Positions 35,518 to 46,122 of a stretch of 64,000 nt of DNA are shown here, piece after piece; position 1 is the stretch's first letter, and each line of letters opens with the position of its first letter. The translations under genes were made by a program, and so were the position numbers. The DNA is from DATKPE01 sp033854175 (GTDB lineage Bacteria > Bacteroidota > Ignavibacteria > UBA10030 > SZUA-254), in assembly GCA_033854175.1 (NCBI GenBank), contig JAWOKN010000004.1, positions 6,579-70,578 of the forward strand, read 5' to 3'. The notes under the pieces are model-generated. The model saw only the letters and a program-made list of their open reading frames with translations. It was not told the DNA's origin and made no database searches.

Positions 35518-37350
35518 CTAACCGGGATGCGCGATATTGAGCGTCAGATGAACCGTCGTCCCCTTCCCGACAACGCTCTCCATCCAGATTTTGCCCCCAT
35601 GAGCCTCGACGATCTCCCGGCATATCCAGAGTCCGAGTCCCGCGCCCTTGATCTGGTTTGACTCCGGTGAATCGATCCGCGAGAATTTCTGAAACAGCTT
35701 GTCGATTTTTTCCGCTGGAACCCCGATCCCCTCATCCGAGATCGATACGAGGATCTGGCCACCTTCATGCTGGCGAGCCTTGACCGTCACCTTCCCGCCG
35801 TGAGGCGAATACTTTACCGCATTACTCACGAGATTCTGGATGACCTGCCGCAGCTTCGACTGATCCCCCTTGATAAAGGCAACATCAGGATCGACCTCGA
35901 ACGACACCTGATGACGCGACGAGAGACGAACCATGGAAATGGCATCCTCAAACAATCGCCCGACATTGACGATTTTAAAGTGGTAGTTCAGCCTGCCGGC
36001 CTCCATCTTTGTTATGGAGAGCGTGTCCTCCGCCAGCTGGTTCAGACGGTTTGCCTGATCAACGATAATCTGCAGATATTCCTTCAACCGCTTGACGCTC
36101 TGGATTGTCTCGTTCTTCAGCAGCGATTTTCCCGCAAGAATGATACTCGACAACGGCGACCGGAAATCATGCGATACGATCCCCAGGAACTCCGATTTCA
36201 TCTTGTCCAGTTCGGTCAGCTTCATGTTCGCCTGGCGGACGTCGTTGTAAAGACGCGCATTCCGGATCGCAATGCCGAGCTGATCCGAGAGGGTCTCCAA
36301 AACAATAGAGTCGGTCTCGTCGAAAGCGTGCAGTTTGGTATCCTCGACATTCAGGACACCCACAACTTCGTTTTCAACCTTGATCGGCAGTGTCAGCTCC
36401 GATCTCGTGCTGTGATATTCATATGCCATGTACCGCTCGTCCTGTGTCACGTCATTACAGAGGATTTTCTTCCCATTCGTGGCGACCCATCCGATGAACC
36501 CCGTCGAGATCTTCTGGCGGTAGTCATGGGGGAGGAAATCGACAAAATTGCCCGAATGCGCCTCAAGCATCAGCTCGCTCTTGTCGGGGGAAAGGAGGAA
36601 TACCGTGACATCGAAATAATTGAAGGCTTTTTGAATCGATGCTGCAGCGACAACCAACAGCTCCTCAAGATTGAGCATCGAGGTGAGCTTCCGGGTCACA
36701 TCGTTGATCAGCTCAATCTGCGAAATCCTCTTCCTGATATCCTCAAATATCCCGGAATTTTTCAACGCAGCGGAAAAATAATGGGCCAGAAGCTGAAGAA
36801 CCCCCGAATCGATCTCGTTGTAGACATCCCGTTTCCGGGATCCGAATGCGAGGGCACCGATCACCTCGTTCTCGATTCTCATCGGAACGACCAGAAGGGA
36901 GATGATGCCCACCGAGCGGAGCCTGCTGTCGAGACTGTTTGATCCCGCCACTGTCTGGGAGGTCAGATCCTCGATCATGGCGGTCCGGTTCCTGATCACC
37001 CACCCGGGATCACCCTCCTCCAGCGCGAAATGTTTGTGGTTGATGTCGCTGACATCCAGATTCGAGGAAATAAGATGGATCACGTAATGGGTGTTCGAAC
37101 GGTTGAGGAGGCCCATGAAACAGACGTCAAACTCAATGAGCCATTTGACCTCATTCCTCAAACAGGCGAAGATGTCCTCTCGGTTCTGGGCGCTGTCGAT
37201 ATGGAGCTGTATCTCGTGCAGGAGACTGAGCCTCCGCATGAGTTCCGATCCCTCGATGAGCCTGCCGAGGGCCATGGACTTTTCGAGAGCCGACCTGTCA
37301 CGATCGGACGACGAGGAGATGTTCAATATGATGCGTTCATTTTTTGCCAT
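35518..37350 (-). CDS. Soluble GAF-domain hybrid-less histidine kinase
   Basis: 610 residues with no membrane segment. A first GAF domain spans about 50-205 and a second about 225-365. Then a HisKA with the phosphorylated His in LGIVSHDFRSPLSS (about 395) and a HATPase_c with NLVSNAVKYS and GAGLGLWI. It would sense a cytosolic ligand or redox state through the GAF domains. No response regulator is adjacent, so its partner is unknown. It follows purM by seven bases. Confidence 0.9.
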   Translation of the reverse strand: MAKNERIILNISSSSDRDRSALEKSMALGRLIEGSELMRRLSLLHEIQLHIDSAQNREDIFACLRNEVKWLIEFDVCFMGLLNRSNTHYVIHLISSNLDVSDINHKHFALEEGDPGWVIRNRTAMIEDLTSQTVAGSNSLDSRLRSVGIISLLVVPMRIENEVIGALAFGSRKRDVYNEIDSGVLQLLAHYFSAALKNSGIFEDIRKRISQIELINDVTRKLTSMLNLEELLVVAAASIQKAFNYFDVTVFLLSPDKSELMLEAHSGNFVDFLPHDYRQKISTGFIGWVATNGKKILCNDVTQDERYMAYEYHSTRSELTLPIKVENEVVGVLNVEDTKLHAFDETDSIVLETLSDQLGIAIRNARLYNDVRQANMKLTELDKMKSEFLGIVSHDFRSPLSSIILAGKSLLKNETIQSVKRLKEYLQIIVDQANRLNQLAEDTLSITKMEAGRLNYHFKIVNVGRLFEDAISMVRLSSRHQVSFEVDPDVAFIKGDQSKLRQVIQNLVSNAVKYSPHGGKVTVKARQHEGGQILVSISDEGIGVPAEKIDKLFQKFSRIDSPESNQIKGAGLGLWICREIVEAHGGKIWMESVVGKGTTVHLTLNIAHPG

Positions 37351-37357
37351 TGGCCAT

Positions 37358-38362
37358 TTACGCTTTCATCACACCGCCGATGATGACTGGTTTTTCCCCC
37401 CTCTTTTCGAGCAACCTGAAAATTTTATCGCCACCCCGGCCTGAAACGACGATCACCAGCCCGATCCCGAGATTAAACGTCGACCTCATGTCCTTTTCGG
37501 GCACGCGTCCCAGCTTCTGAATCAGCTGAAATACCGGTGGACGCTGCCACGTTTTCCAGTGGATCTCCAGCCGCAGTCCCTTGGGAAGAATGCGGATGGT
37601 GTTTCCGACGATCCCGCCACCTGTGATGTGCGCAAAACCGTGCACGTCGGCCAGACCTCCAAGTCCACCGATGACGTGTAAATAGGAGCGGTGAACCGCC
37701 AGGAGCGCCTCACCCACAGTCATCCCCAGCTCGTCGATGAAGTCATCAACCTCGTACCGATCAAAAAGCACCGAACGGGCCAGCGAATAACCGTTGGTGT
37801 GTAGGCCGGTCGACGGTATACCGATGAGGATGTCACCCTCCCTGATCCGTTTGCCGTCGTAAACTTTTCTTTTCTCCGCCACACCGACAATCATTCCTGC
37901 GATGTCATACTCGTTATCCCGGTAGAATCCGGGCATTTCCGCCGTTTCACCCCCCACCAGGGAGCAGCCATTTTCCCTGCACGCTTTCACCATCCCGGAA
38001 ATCACCGTCTCAGCCACATGGGGCTTGAGTTTTCCCGTCGCAAAATAATCGAGGAAAAAAAGGGGCTGCGCACCAAGAACGGCAATATCATTTACACAAT
38101 GGTTGACAATATCCTGCCCGACGGAATCATGACGATCCATCAGGAATGCGACTTTCAGTTTGGTTCCCACACCATCCACGCTTGAAACAAGAACGGGATC
38201 AGCAAGGGCCGGAAAGCTTGCATCGTAGAGGGCTCCGAATGATCCGATATCGCTGAGTACCGATACGTTAAACGTCGACCGCAGTTCGCCCCGGAGGCGA
38301 TCGATAAGCTGATTACCGGTGTTGATGTCGACACCGGCGAGTTTATAGGTTTTAACGTTCAA
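37358..38362 (-). CDS. purM: Phosphoribosylformylglycinamidine cyclo-ligase
   Basis: AIR synthetase, fifth step of purine synthesis. 334 residues, normal length. Signatures are SVDGVGTKLKVAFLM, CVNDIAVLGAQPLFFLDYFA and SLVGGETAEMPG. The start is TTG at 38362; no ATG precedes LAGVDI, and the family begins at this point. An AT-rich stretch upstream at 38380-38430 is probably the promoter. Confidence 0.96.
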   Translation of the reverse strand: MNVKTYKLAGVDINTGNQLIDRLRGELRSTFNVSVLSDIGSFGALYDASFPALADPVLVSSVDGVGTKLKVAFLMDRHDSVGQDIVNHCVNDIAVLGAQPLFFLDYFATGKLKPHVAETVISGMVKACRENGCSLVGGETAEMPGFYRDNEYDIAGMIVGVAEKRKVYDGKRIREGDILIGIPSTGLHTNGYSLARSVLFDRYEVDDFIDELGMTVGEALLAVHRSYLHVIGGLGGLADVHGFAHITGGGIVGNTIRILPKGLRLEIHWKTWQRPPVFQLIQKLGRVPEKDMRSTFNLGIGLVIVVSGRGGDKIFRLLEKRGEKPVIIGGVMKA

Positions 38363-38460
38363 AGGATCTCAGATAGCCTCATTGCCGGTGGCTAATATAA
38401 ATATAATTTTATAAAAATGTCATTTATCCATGATTTTCGGCACGTTGGTCACCATAGGTC

Positions 38461-38489
38461 TTGCAGAAAACGCGCGATATCGCTATATT
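38461..38489 (+). promoter_or_regulatory. Promoter of the FAH-family gene
   Basis: -35 TTGCAG (38461-38466), 17-bp spacer, -10 TATATT (38484-38489). Transcription would begin near 38496, only about six bases before the ATG at 38502, so the mRNA is nearly leaderless. Confidence 0.7.
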
Positions 38490-38501
38490 TGCATGAAATA
38501 T

Positions 38502-39164
38502 ATGAGTTACGTTAAAATAAAAAATCAAACAAAAACATTAACGGTAAGGAAAATATTCTGCCTCGGTCAGAATTATCCGGAACATATCAAAGAAATGCAT
38601 GCAAATGTCCCGGACTCCCCCGTTGTGTTCATCAAACCCTCCACCGCAGTCGTCCACAATGGCCAGCCCATCGTTAAGCCAAGTTTTTCGAACCTGCTTC
38701 ACCATGAAGTTGAACTGTATGCGGCAATTGGGAGGGAAGGTAAAAATATATCTTTAAAAGACGCCCCCAACCATATTTTAGGTTACGGCGTTGCACTCGA
38801 TATGACCTTGCGGGACATTCAAACTCAGTCAAAGAAATCGGGTCTCCCCTGGACGGTGAGCAAGGGATTCGATACCTCGGCTCCCGTATCCGACCTCATC
38901 CCTGCCGCGGACGTCCCCGATCCGTATAATCTCGAACTCCGCTGTACGGTAAACGGCATCGAAAAACAACGGAGCAAGACGAGCGCGATGATTTTCAAGC
39001 TGGACAGGATCATCGAATATATCTCTTCCGTGTTCACTCTTGAAGAAGGGGATCTCATCTTCACCGGAACACCGCGAGGTGTCAGTGAAGTCAAACCGGG
39101 CGACCAGATCCGGGCTGAAATCGTGGGACTGATCGCGATTCAACATAACGTCCAAAACTCATAG
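38502..39164 (+). CDS. Fumarylacetoacetate hydrolase-family protein
   Basis: 220-residue FAH-fold hydrolase or isomerase of small dicarbonyl acids such as acylpyruvates or oxaloacetate. Metal-binding acids are in LLHHEVELYAAIGREGK and VALDMTLRDIQ; a nearby basic residue is K in VSKGFD. The C-terminal ...DLIFTGTPRGVSEVKPGD is the standard family motif. I start at ATG 38502 since the promoter ends just before it. The substrate is unknown. Confidence 0.92.
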   Translation: MSYVKIKNQTKTLTVRKIFCLGQNYPEHIKEMHANVPDSPVVFIKPSTAVVHNGQPIVKPSFSNLLHHEVELYAAIGREGKNISLKDAPNHILGYGVALDMTLRDIQTQSKKSGLPWTVSKGFDTSAPVSDLIPAADVPDPYNLELRCTVNGIEKQRSKTSAMIFKLDRIIEYISSVFTLEEGDLIFTGTPRGVSEVKPGDQIRAEIVGLIAIQHNVQNS

Positions 39165-39188
39165 ATACCGGAGAGCACGAGACCGACA

Positions 39189-41477
39189 ATGAGATCGAGA
39201 CACATAGTTCTGACCGCAATCATCTGCATGTTCCTGTCAACACATTTCGGACTCCAAACCATCAAGGGACCCCGCGAGGAGAAGAGTCCGGAAGATACCA
39301 CCATCCACACAACCGATTCAATCTACCCGCCTCCGGGAAATTATATCTGGCCGACCGATGCAAGCAAAAAGATTACATCCTCATTTGCGGAGTACCGATC
39401 GACACATTTTCACGGTGGCATCGACATCAGCACCAACGGAACGACAGGCTACAACGTCTACGCGGTTCAGCAGGGATATGTTTCACGCGTGAAGATTACA
39501 CCGAACGGTTACGGGAAAATGCTCTTCATCCACCATGACGACGGTTATACGAGCACCTATGCGCATCTGAAGGGATTCAACGAGGCCATTACACGACTAG
39601 TACGGGAAGAGCAATATAAACAGGGGAAATACGCCGTCGATATCTCGTTTTCCCCCGACCAACTCCGCGTCAAGCAGGGGGATGTCGTCGCCTATACGGG
39701 TGATACAGGCTTCGGTCCGCCCCACCTTCACTTCGAACTCCGGGACCAGGATCTCAACACCGTCAACCCCTTCCTCGTGGCCAGATATCCGTCAGATGAC
39801 AATATTCCGCCGGTCATCAGGAGAGTCCTGATCACTCCGCTCACGTACAACTCAACAATCGACAACAACATCAATCCGAAAATCCTCAGCAGGTTCCCCC
39901 GGACCCGCGGAGGCGTAAAAATCCCGCAAAACTACATCTTTCACGGTAAAATCGGAATCGGGGTCGAAGCCATCGACCGGACACAGGGAACCTGGAGTCA
40001 TTCGGGGATCCACTCATTGGAGTTTTATATCGACGACAGCCTTGCTTTTTCGATGGCCCTCGACCATGTCCCCGCGGAGGAGACCAAGGAGATCGATCTC
40101 CATTATGACTTTCATATGATTCTCTCCGGTTGGGGGAAATTCCAGAAGCTCTACATCGATACGGGGAACAAACTTCCCTTGTATCATCATCAAAAAGAGG
40201 GTACGGGAATTATCAACACCGACCTTCTTTCAGAGGGAACGCACGAGTACAAGATCGCCTGTGCCGATTTCAGCGGCAATACGACAACCCTGCTGGGACG
40301 CTTCACCGTGAACCACTCGCCATCCATTGCATCAGTGCAGCCGAAGGGGAATCGCCTCCTGGTCCGGGGTTCCGAGATGGATCTTATCCGCACCTGCGAA
40401 GTGGGCGGAAAAAGTTTCACCTCCCGCGCCTGGAATCAGTTCGTCTTCGAGGGTTCGAAGTATCTTCTCAACGATTCCACACTCGATATCCCCTTCAGCG
40501 CCGACCGGTACGACGTCGTGAAGGTCGTCGGCCGTACCCGTTGGGATTCACGGACACCACCGCTGTTCACATTCCGGTCGAAACCGCCGGGACCCGCACG
40601 CCCGGTGTCGTGTAAAACCGATATCATGGAAAACTTTGTCAGATTCACACTGACGACATCCGGCATTTTCACCACCCCGCCCCTTGTCACCATCCGGGAA
40701 GGAACCGCACAACAACAGGTCCAAACGGTAGCGGCCGATATTTCAAAATACACCGGGAGTTACATCCCCTCCCCGGATTTCGCCGGATCAAGGGGGATAA
40801 CCATTCATGCCGGGGTGAACGGAGAACCTGTCGAAACCAAGGACTCGTTCGACCTCTTCGCGATCCCGACCCGCAAGGGAGGGGAATTCCGCGATGCACC
40901 GATCGGTGTCCGGGTCAGATATGACTCGGGCGCCGTGTTCAAACCGCTCTATATGCAGATCAGTGCGGAACCGTTCGGATCCTCCACCGTCTATATCCTT
41001 GAACCGCAGGACCAGCTCCTCGATCGGGGTGTGCGGGTCTCCATACCCTATCCGGATCAGGGATCCGATACTCACCGCGGACTTTTCTTCCGCGCAAACG
41101 GCGGGTGGGTCTTTCAGACCGATACACCCGACTCAGGCGGATCGACAATTTCAACGACCCTGACACGCACCCTGGGCGAACTTGCCCTGATGAAAGACGA
41201 TCAGGGTCCGACCATCGGCCGGCTCCGTGCCAGCGCGCGAGGGGGGATCGTCCGCCTCTCCTTCCGGTATCGCGATAACCTCTCCGGTGTTGATACCGAT
41301 GAAATAAAGGTGTACATTGATGACAGGATGGTCATCCCAGAAATTGACGGTGAACATCGCCTCGTGACGTACACCGACGAGGAACGGTTGGATCACGGGA
41401 AACACCGCATCAGGATCAGCATGAAGGACCGGATGAGCAACGAGACCGTTGTTTCGCGTGGCGTAACGGTTCGGTAA
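39189..41477 (+). CDS. Exported M23 peptidase with C-terminal beta domains
   Basis: 762-residue protein with an N-terminal hydrophobic signal. The LytM-type domain occupies about 50-200 and has zinc ligands H75 and D79 in HFHGGID and the catalytic His of GPPHLHFELRD. A short loop insert lies between them. The following 550 residues are beta-rich with no recognised enzymatic motif. The peptidase domain sits N-terminal, whereas it is C-terminal in many cell-division M23 proteins. The role is probably peptidoglycan remodelling. Confidence 0.9.
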   Translation: MRSRHIVLTAIICMFLSTHFGLQTIKGPREEKSPEDTTIHTTDSIYPPPGNYIWPTDASKKITSSFAEYRSTHFHGGIDISTNGTTGYNVYAVQQGYVSRVKITPNGYGKMLFIHHDDGYTSTYAHLKGFNEAITRLVREEQYKQGKYAVDISFSPDQLRVKQGDVVAYTGDTGFGPPHLHFELRDQDLNTVNPFLVARYPSDDNIPPVIRRVLITPLTYNSTIDNNINPKILSRFPRTRGGVKIPQNYIFHGKIGIGVEAIDRTQGTWSHSGIHSLEFYIDDSLAFSMALDHVPAEETKEIDLHYDFHMILSGWGKFQKLYIDTGNKLPLYHHQKEGTGIINTDLLSEGTHEYKIACADFSGNTTTLLGRFTVNHSPSIASVQPKGNRLLVRGSEMDLIRTCEVGGKSFTSRAWNQFVFEGSKYLLNDSTLDIPFSADRYDVVKVVGRTRWDSRTPPLFTFRSKPPGPARPVSCKTDIMENFVRFTLTTSGIFTTPPLVTIREGTAQQQVQTVAADISKYTGSYIPSPDFAGSRGITIHAGVNGEPVETKDSFDLFAIPTRKGGEFRDAPIGVRVRYDSGAVFKPLYMQISAEPFGSSTVYILEPQDQLLDRGVRVSIPYPDQGSDTHRGLFFRANGGWVFQTDTPDSGGSTISTTLTRTLGELALMKDDQGPTIGRLRASARGGIVRLSFRYRDNLSGVDTDEIKVYIDDRMVIPEIDGEHRLVTYTDEERLDHGKHRIRISMKDRMSNETVVSRGVTVR

Positions 41478-41564
41478 ATTTTTACGCGGTGATCATCTTC
41501 TCAATCCACAACAAGACGCCATGATCTCACCTTGTATGAATTCCCACCGGTGCAGCAGCAATTT

Positions 41565-44300
41565 ATGACTGAATTACCAAAAACGTACGTTCCGAAGGAA
41601 GCCGAAGACCGCTGGTACCCTTTCTGGGAAAAGAACCGGCTGTTTCACGCCCGGCCGAACGCGTCGAAAACCCCCTATACGATCGTGATTCCTCCGCCCA
41701 ACATCACGGGCATCCTCACGATGGGACATGTTTTAAACAATGCCATACAGGATATTTTTGTCCGGTGGCGGAGGATGCAGGGATTTGAGACCCTCTGGCT
41801 TCCGGGAACCGATCACGCGGGGATTGCCACACAGAACGTGGTGGAAAAATCCCTTGCAAAAGAAGGCAAGTCCCGGCACGATCTCGGCCGCACGGAATTC
41901 CTGAACCGCGTCTGGAAATGGAAGGAGGAGTATGGAGGCACCATCATCAGACAGCTGCGGAAACTGGGGACCAGCTGCGACTGGGAACGCGAACGATTCA
42001 CCATGGACGAGGGCCTGTCAAAGGCCGTGCAGGAAATGTTTGTCCGGCTCCATGACAAAGGCCTGATCTACAGGGGGAAATATATCGTCAACTGGTGCCC
42101 GAAGGATCATACCGCGATCAGCGATGACGAGGTGAATTCCGTGGAACATCAGGGCTTCCTCTATTACATCAAATATCCGATCAAGGGGACGCGGGAGTAC
42201 GCGGTGGTCGCAACCACCCGCCCCGAAACAATTCTCGGAGACGTCGCCATCGCCGTCCACCCGGACGACACCCGGAACAAACATCTTGTCGGAAAAACCG
42301 TTATCCTCCCTCTTGAAGGGCGCGAAATCCCGGTCATCGAAGATCAGTTTGTCGATCCTGCCTTCGGTACGGGGATGGTCAAGATCACCCCCGCACACGA
42401 CCCGAACGACTACTGGGTCGGCCAGCGGCATCATCTGGCGCAAATCAACATTTTCGATATCTCGGCACGTCTGAATGATTCCGTACCGGAGAAATACCGC
42501 GGCCTTGACAGGTTCGAAGCCAGGAAAATCATCCTCCGCGACCTGGAGAATCAGAACCTCCTGGAAAAAACCGACAAACATACCCTCGCCATCGGACATT
42601 GTTACCGGTGTGACACCATCATTGAGCCCTACCTCTCCGATCAATGGTTCGTAAAAATGAAACCCCTCGCCGGACCCGCACTCGAGGTGCTGGAAAAGGG
42701 GATGATACGATTTCATCCGGAACGGTGGGTGAAAACCTACGGGCACTGGATGGCGAACATCCGCGATTGGTGCATATCGCGGCAGCTCTGGTGGGGACAC
42801 AGAATCCCGGTCTGGTACTGTGCGGAAAGCCTCACCAACGATCCGAAATGTACACAACCCATCGTGTCCCGGACCCGCCCCTCCCGCTGCACTGTCTGCG
42901 GGTCGGTAAAACTCCGGCAGGATGAGGATGTCCTCGATACATGGTTTTCCTCATGGCTCTGGCCGTTTTCGACACTCGGGTGGCCGGAGGATAATGCCGA
43001 TCTGCGCTACTTCTATCCGACGAGCACTCTTGTTACGGCTCCCGATATTATTTTCTTCTGGGTTGCACGAATGATCATGGCAGGGATGGAGGTCATGGGC
43101 GAGATTCCGACATTCGACGGATCGCGACGGGTCCGGCAGGAGGATCTGGTCCCCTTCAGGGATGTTTACTTTACAAGCATCATCCGGGATCTTAAGGGAC
43201 GAAAAATGTCCAAATCGCTCGGGAACTCACCCGATCCGTTGAACGTCATCGATGAATATGGCGCCGACGCCCTCCGCTTTACCATCGTCTACCTCGCCCC
43301 CCTCGGCCAGGATGTCCTCTACTCGAATGAGAAGTGCGAGATGGGGAGAAATTTCGCGAACAAGGTCTGGAACGCGGGCCGATTCCTGCTCATGAACCGG
43401 ATACAGCTCGGGATCGGCTACGACAGGAATATCTCATCGGCCCTCAACGAAGATCATCTTGATCTTGCCGACAGGTGGATCCTGTCACGCATGAATTCCG
43501 CAATCGGAACAGTGAACCGGTCGCTGGAAGAGTTCGACATTAATCAGGCTTCGAAAATCGTTTACGATTTCATCTGGCATGATTTCTGCGACTGGTACGT
43601 GGAGATGGTGAAAGGGAGGCTCTACGGCAATGAACCGGACCAGGTGAAACAATCCCTCCTCTCCCGCACGCTCCATATTTTTGACCGGATTCTCCGGATG
43701 CTTCACCCCTTTATGCCCTTTGTCACCGAGGAACTCTGGCACCACCTTGAACAGCGGACGGATACCGATTCGCTGATGTCCTCGGCATTTCCTGCCGCCG
43801 ACAACACCCGGATGAATACCACAACCGAGGATGAAATGTCCTTCGTTCAATCGGTCATCAACAGCATCCGCAATGCGCGGGGAGAACTTCTGGTTCCTCC
43901 GGCCAGGGATATCGAGATCATCCTCCGCTTCACTGATTCGGTGCACAGCGACATCGTTAAAAAATACCAGAGCTATTTTCAGCGGCTCGCAAGGGTGGTC
44001 AAAATATCCGATCTCACGGGGGATCATAAACCGTCACATGCTGCGAGCATCGTGGTGGAAGGCGGTGAAGTTTTCATTCCCCTTGAGGGTCTGATTGATT
44101 TTGCGGCAGAACGGGAACGGATCAAGAAGGAGCTCCTTCATGTCCGGAAGATGTTTGAGAATATCGAGAAAAAGCTTTCCAATGAGAGTTTTGTCTCCAG
44201 AGCCCCGGCGGATATTGTCGAGAAGGAACGGAAAAAACTACATTCGTTCACCGAAACGATCCGGAAACTCGAACATCACCTCGAACAAATATCCTCCTGA
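41565..44300 (+). CDS. valS: Valyl-tRNA synthetase
   Basis: Charges tRNA-Val. 911 residues. The HIGH-like motif is in PPPNITGILTMGH, the editing CP1 domain follows, and the KMSKS motif is GRKMSKSLGNSPDP. A C-terminal coiled-coil arm begins near 850 (RERIKKELLHVRKMFEN). ATG 41565 is the first methionine matching the family start; the frame reaches back to a TTG at 41532. Confidence 0.97.
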   Translation: MTELPKTYVPKEAEDRWYPFWEKNRLFHARPNASKTPYTIVIPPPNITGILTMGHVLNNAIQDIFVRWRRMQGFETLWLPGTDHAGIATQNVVEKSLAKEGKSRHDLGRTEFLNRVWKWKEEYGGTIIRQLRKLGTSCDWERERFTMDEGLSKAVQEMFVRLHDKGLIYRGKYIVNWCPKDHTAISDDEVNSVEHQGFLYYIKYPIKGTREYAVVATTRPETILGDVAIAVHPDDTRNKHLVGKTVILPLEGREIPVIEDQFVDPAFGTGMVKITPAHDPNDYWVGQRHHLAQINIFDISARLNDSVPEKYRGLDRFEARKIILRDLENQNLLEKTDKHTLAIGHCYRCDTIIEPYLSDQWFVKMKPLAGPALEVLEKGMIRFHPERWVKTYGHWMANIRDWCISRQLWWGHRIPVWYCAESLTNDPKCTQPIVSRTRPSRCTVCGSVKLRQDEDVLDTWFSSWLWPFSTLGWPEDNADLRYFYPTSTLVTAPDIIFFWVARMIMAGMEVMGEIPTFDGSRRVRQEDLVPFRDVYFTSIIRDLKGRKMSKSLGNSPDPLNVIDEYGADALRFTIVYLAPLGQDVLYSNEKCEMGRNFANKVWNAGRFLLMNRIQLGIGYDRNISSALNEDHLDLADRWILSRMNSAIGTVNRSLEEFDINQASKIVYDFIWHDFCDWYVEMVKGRLYGNEPDQVKQSLLSRTLHIFDRILRMLHPFMPFVTEELWHHLEQRTDTDSLMSSAFPAADNTRMNTTTEDEMSFVQSVINSIRNARGELLVPPARDIEIILRFTDSVHSDIVKKYQSYFQRLARVVKISDLTGDHKPSHAASIVVEGGEVFIPLEGLIDFAAERERIKKELLHVRKMFENIEKKLSNESFVSRAPADIVEKERKKLHSFTETIRKLEHHLEQISS

Positions 44301-44465
44301 TCCCACCTCCCGGACACGCGCCACGACCGGTCGGAAGGAATGATCCGCCAGCATACCCGCCGCGCACCATGCAGGTCGCAGTTTGCATTTTTAGCCGCTC
44401 TCACCTATCTTGACAGAGAAATTTTCGGTTGTTGTCCGCACAATCACAATCCGAGGAGCCCGGTC

Positions 44466-46121
44466 ATGAGATGTCTCCTGAATATGGTATTTCTGGTCAC
44501 CCTGGCGGGATTGGCCCTGGGCCAGGTGTCCGGCCCTGCCCTTACACTGAAACAAAAGATCGCACGGTTTTCACCGACGGTCATCACCGCCGACATTGCG
44601 ATATTATCGGCCGGGGATCGGCGGGCGCTGGATAAACTGATCGAGTCCCTCCCCTACATCGATTCAATCTATCTGGTCCAGGTTTGGGATAAAAACTTCG
44701 ATCTCCTCCACCGGCTCGAAGCGGATACGTCGGCCGATGGAGAGGAAAAACTTCATTATTTCAGGATCAATATGTCGCCATGGTCGATGCTGGATAATAA
44801 CGAAGCATTCATCGAGGGCGTTCCCGCACATCCCCCCGATGGGGCCAACTATTACCCCGAAAATATGTCGAAGGATGAATTCACCACATGGGTGGAGAGT
44901 CTTCCCGGGGGGGAGAAGGAGAAAGCCAGAGGTTTCTTCTCTATCATCGTCCGCGGAAAAGACCAGACCCTCCAGATCCGTCCCTATAACGAGGCCTATG
45001 CCGCCTACCTCAGCCCCGCAGCGAAGCTTCTCAAGGAAGCCGCCGAGGCAGCGGATAATCCGACACTGAAAACGTTCCTCCAAAAACGGGGAGAGGCGTT
45101 CCTGACAAACGATTATTATGAGAGTGACATCGCGTGGATGGACCTCGACAGCCCGATTGAACCGACGATCGGCCCGTATGAAGTGTACCTGGACAACCTG
45201 TTCAATTATAAAGCGGCATTCGAGGCCTTCATCGGCATACGCGATGAGCAAGAAACAAAAAAACTCGATCTGTTTTCTGCCCATCTCCAGGAAATTGAAG
45301 ACACTCTCCCGATCCCCGCCGCTTTCAGAAATCCGAAGCTGGGTGCAATGTCGCCGATCCGAGTCGTGAACGAAGTCGCCGTCGGCGGAGAGGCACTGGC
45401 CGGGGTGCAGACAGCCGCGTACAACCTCCCCAACGACGAACGGGTCATACAGGCCAAGGGGAGCAAACGCGTGATGCTCAAAAATGTCCAGGAAGCAAAA
45501 TTCAACAAATGTCTGGTCCCGATATCCGCACTGGCCCTCCCGTCCGATCAACAGGCGATGGTTTCCTTTGAGCCTTTTTTCACGCATATCCTCGCCCATG
45601 AACTCATGCACGGCCTCGGACCACACACCATCACCCTGAACGGAAAAAAGACTACGGTGCGTCAGGAGATGAAGGAGATCGGCTCATCGCTTGAGGAGGC
45701 GAAAGCAGACATCTCCGGCCTGTTTGCCCTCCAGCACCTCATCGACAGGAATGTCCTGAATCCGTCGCTGGAGAAGCCGATGTATGTCACATTTCTTGCG
45801 AGTCTGTTCCGATCCGTGAGGTTCGGCATCCATGAGGCCCACGGTAAGGGAAGTGCCCTTCAGTTCAACTACCTCACCGATGAAGGAGGGTTTGTGTACG
45901 ATCCTTCCAGCCGGACTTTTTCCGTCGACTTCGGGAAAATAAAAAACGCCGTCAAAAAACTCACCGGTGTCATCATGCTTCTTCAGGCCGATGGGAATTA
46001 CGCACAGGCGAAATCTCTCCTCGAAAAATACAGCGTGATCAGACCGGAAATGCAGGTTGTACTCGACAGACTGACCGCCGTACCGGTCGATATCGAGCCA
46101 CAATTCCCGCTCGGGAAGTGA
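44466..46121 (+). CDS. Exported M49 (dipeptidyl peptidase III-like) metallopeptidase
   Basis: 551 residues with a signal peptide cut near ALGQ. It has the zinc motif HELMHGLGPH (His378, Glu379, His382) and the distal EEAKAD acid pair near 410 that supplies the third ligand. Ordinary DPP III has HEXXGH; here the spacer lacks the extra Gly, so the motif is HEXXH. It probably cleaves dipeptides from peptides in the periplasm. The start at 44466 has GAGGAG upstream; the frame extends to 44340 but that part lacks a signal peptide. Confidence 0.85.
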   Translation: MRCLLNMVFLVTLAGLALGQVSGPALTLKQKIARFSPTVITADIAILSAGDRRALDKLIESLPYIDSIYLVQVWDKNFDLLHRLEADTSADGEEKLHYFRINMSPWSMLDNNEAFIEGVPAHPPDGANYYPENMSKDEFTTWVESLPGGEKEKARGFFSIIVRGKDQTLQIRPYNEAYAAYLSPAAKLLKEAAEAADNPTLKTFLQKRGEAFLTNDYYESDIAWMDLDSPIEPTIGPYEVYLDNLFNYKAAFEAFIGIRDEQETKKLDLFSAHLQEIEDTLPIPAAFRNPKLGAMSPIRVVNEVAVGGEALAGVQTAAYNLPNDERVIQAKGSKRVMLKNVQEAKFNKCLVPISALALPSDQQAMVSFEPFFTHILAHELMHGLGPHTITLNGKKTTVRQEMKEIGSSLEEAKADISGLFALQHLIDRNVLNPSLEKPMYVTFLASLFRSVRFGIHEAHGKGSALQFNYLTDEGGFVYDPSSRTFSVDFGKIKNAVKKLTGVIMLLQADGNYAQAKSLLEKYSVIRPEMQVVLDRLTAVPVDIEPQFPLGK

Positions 46122-46122
46122 T

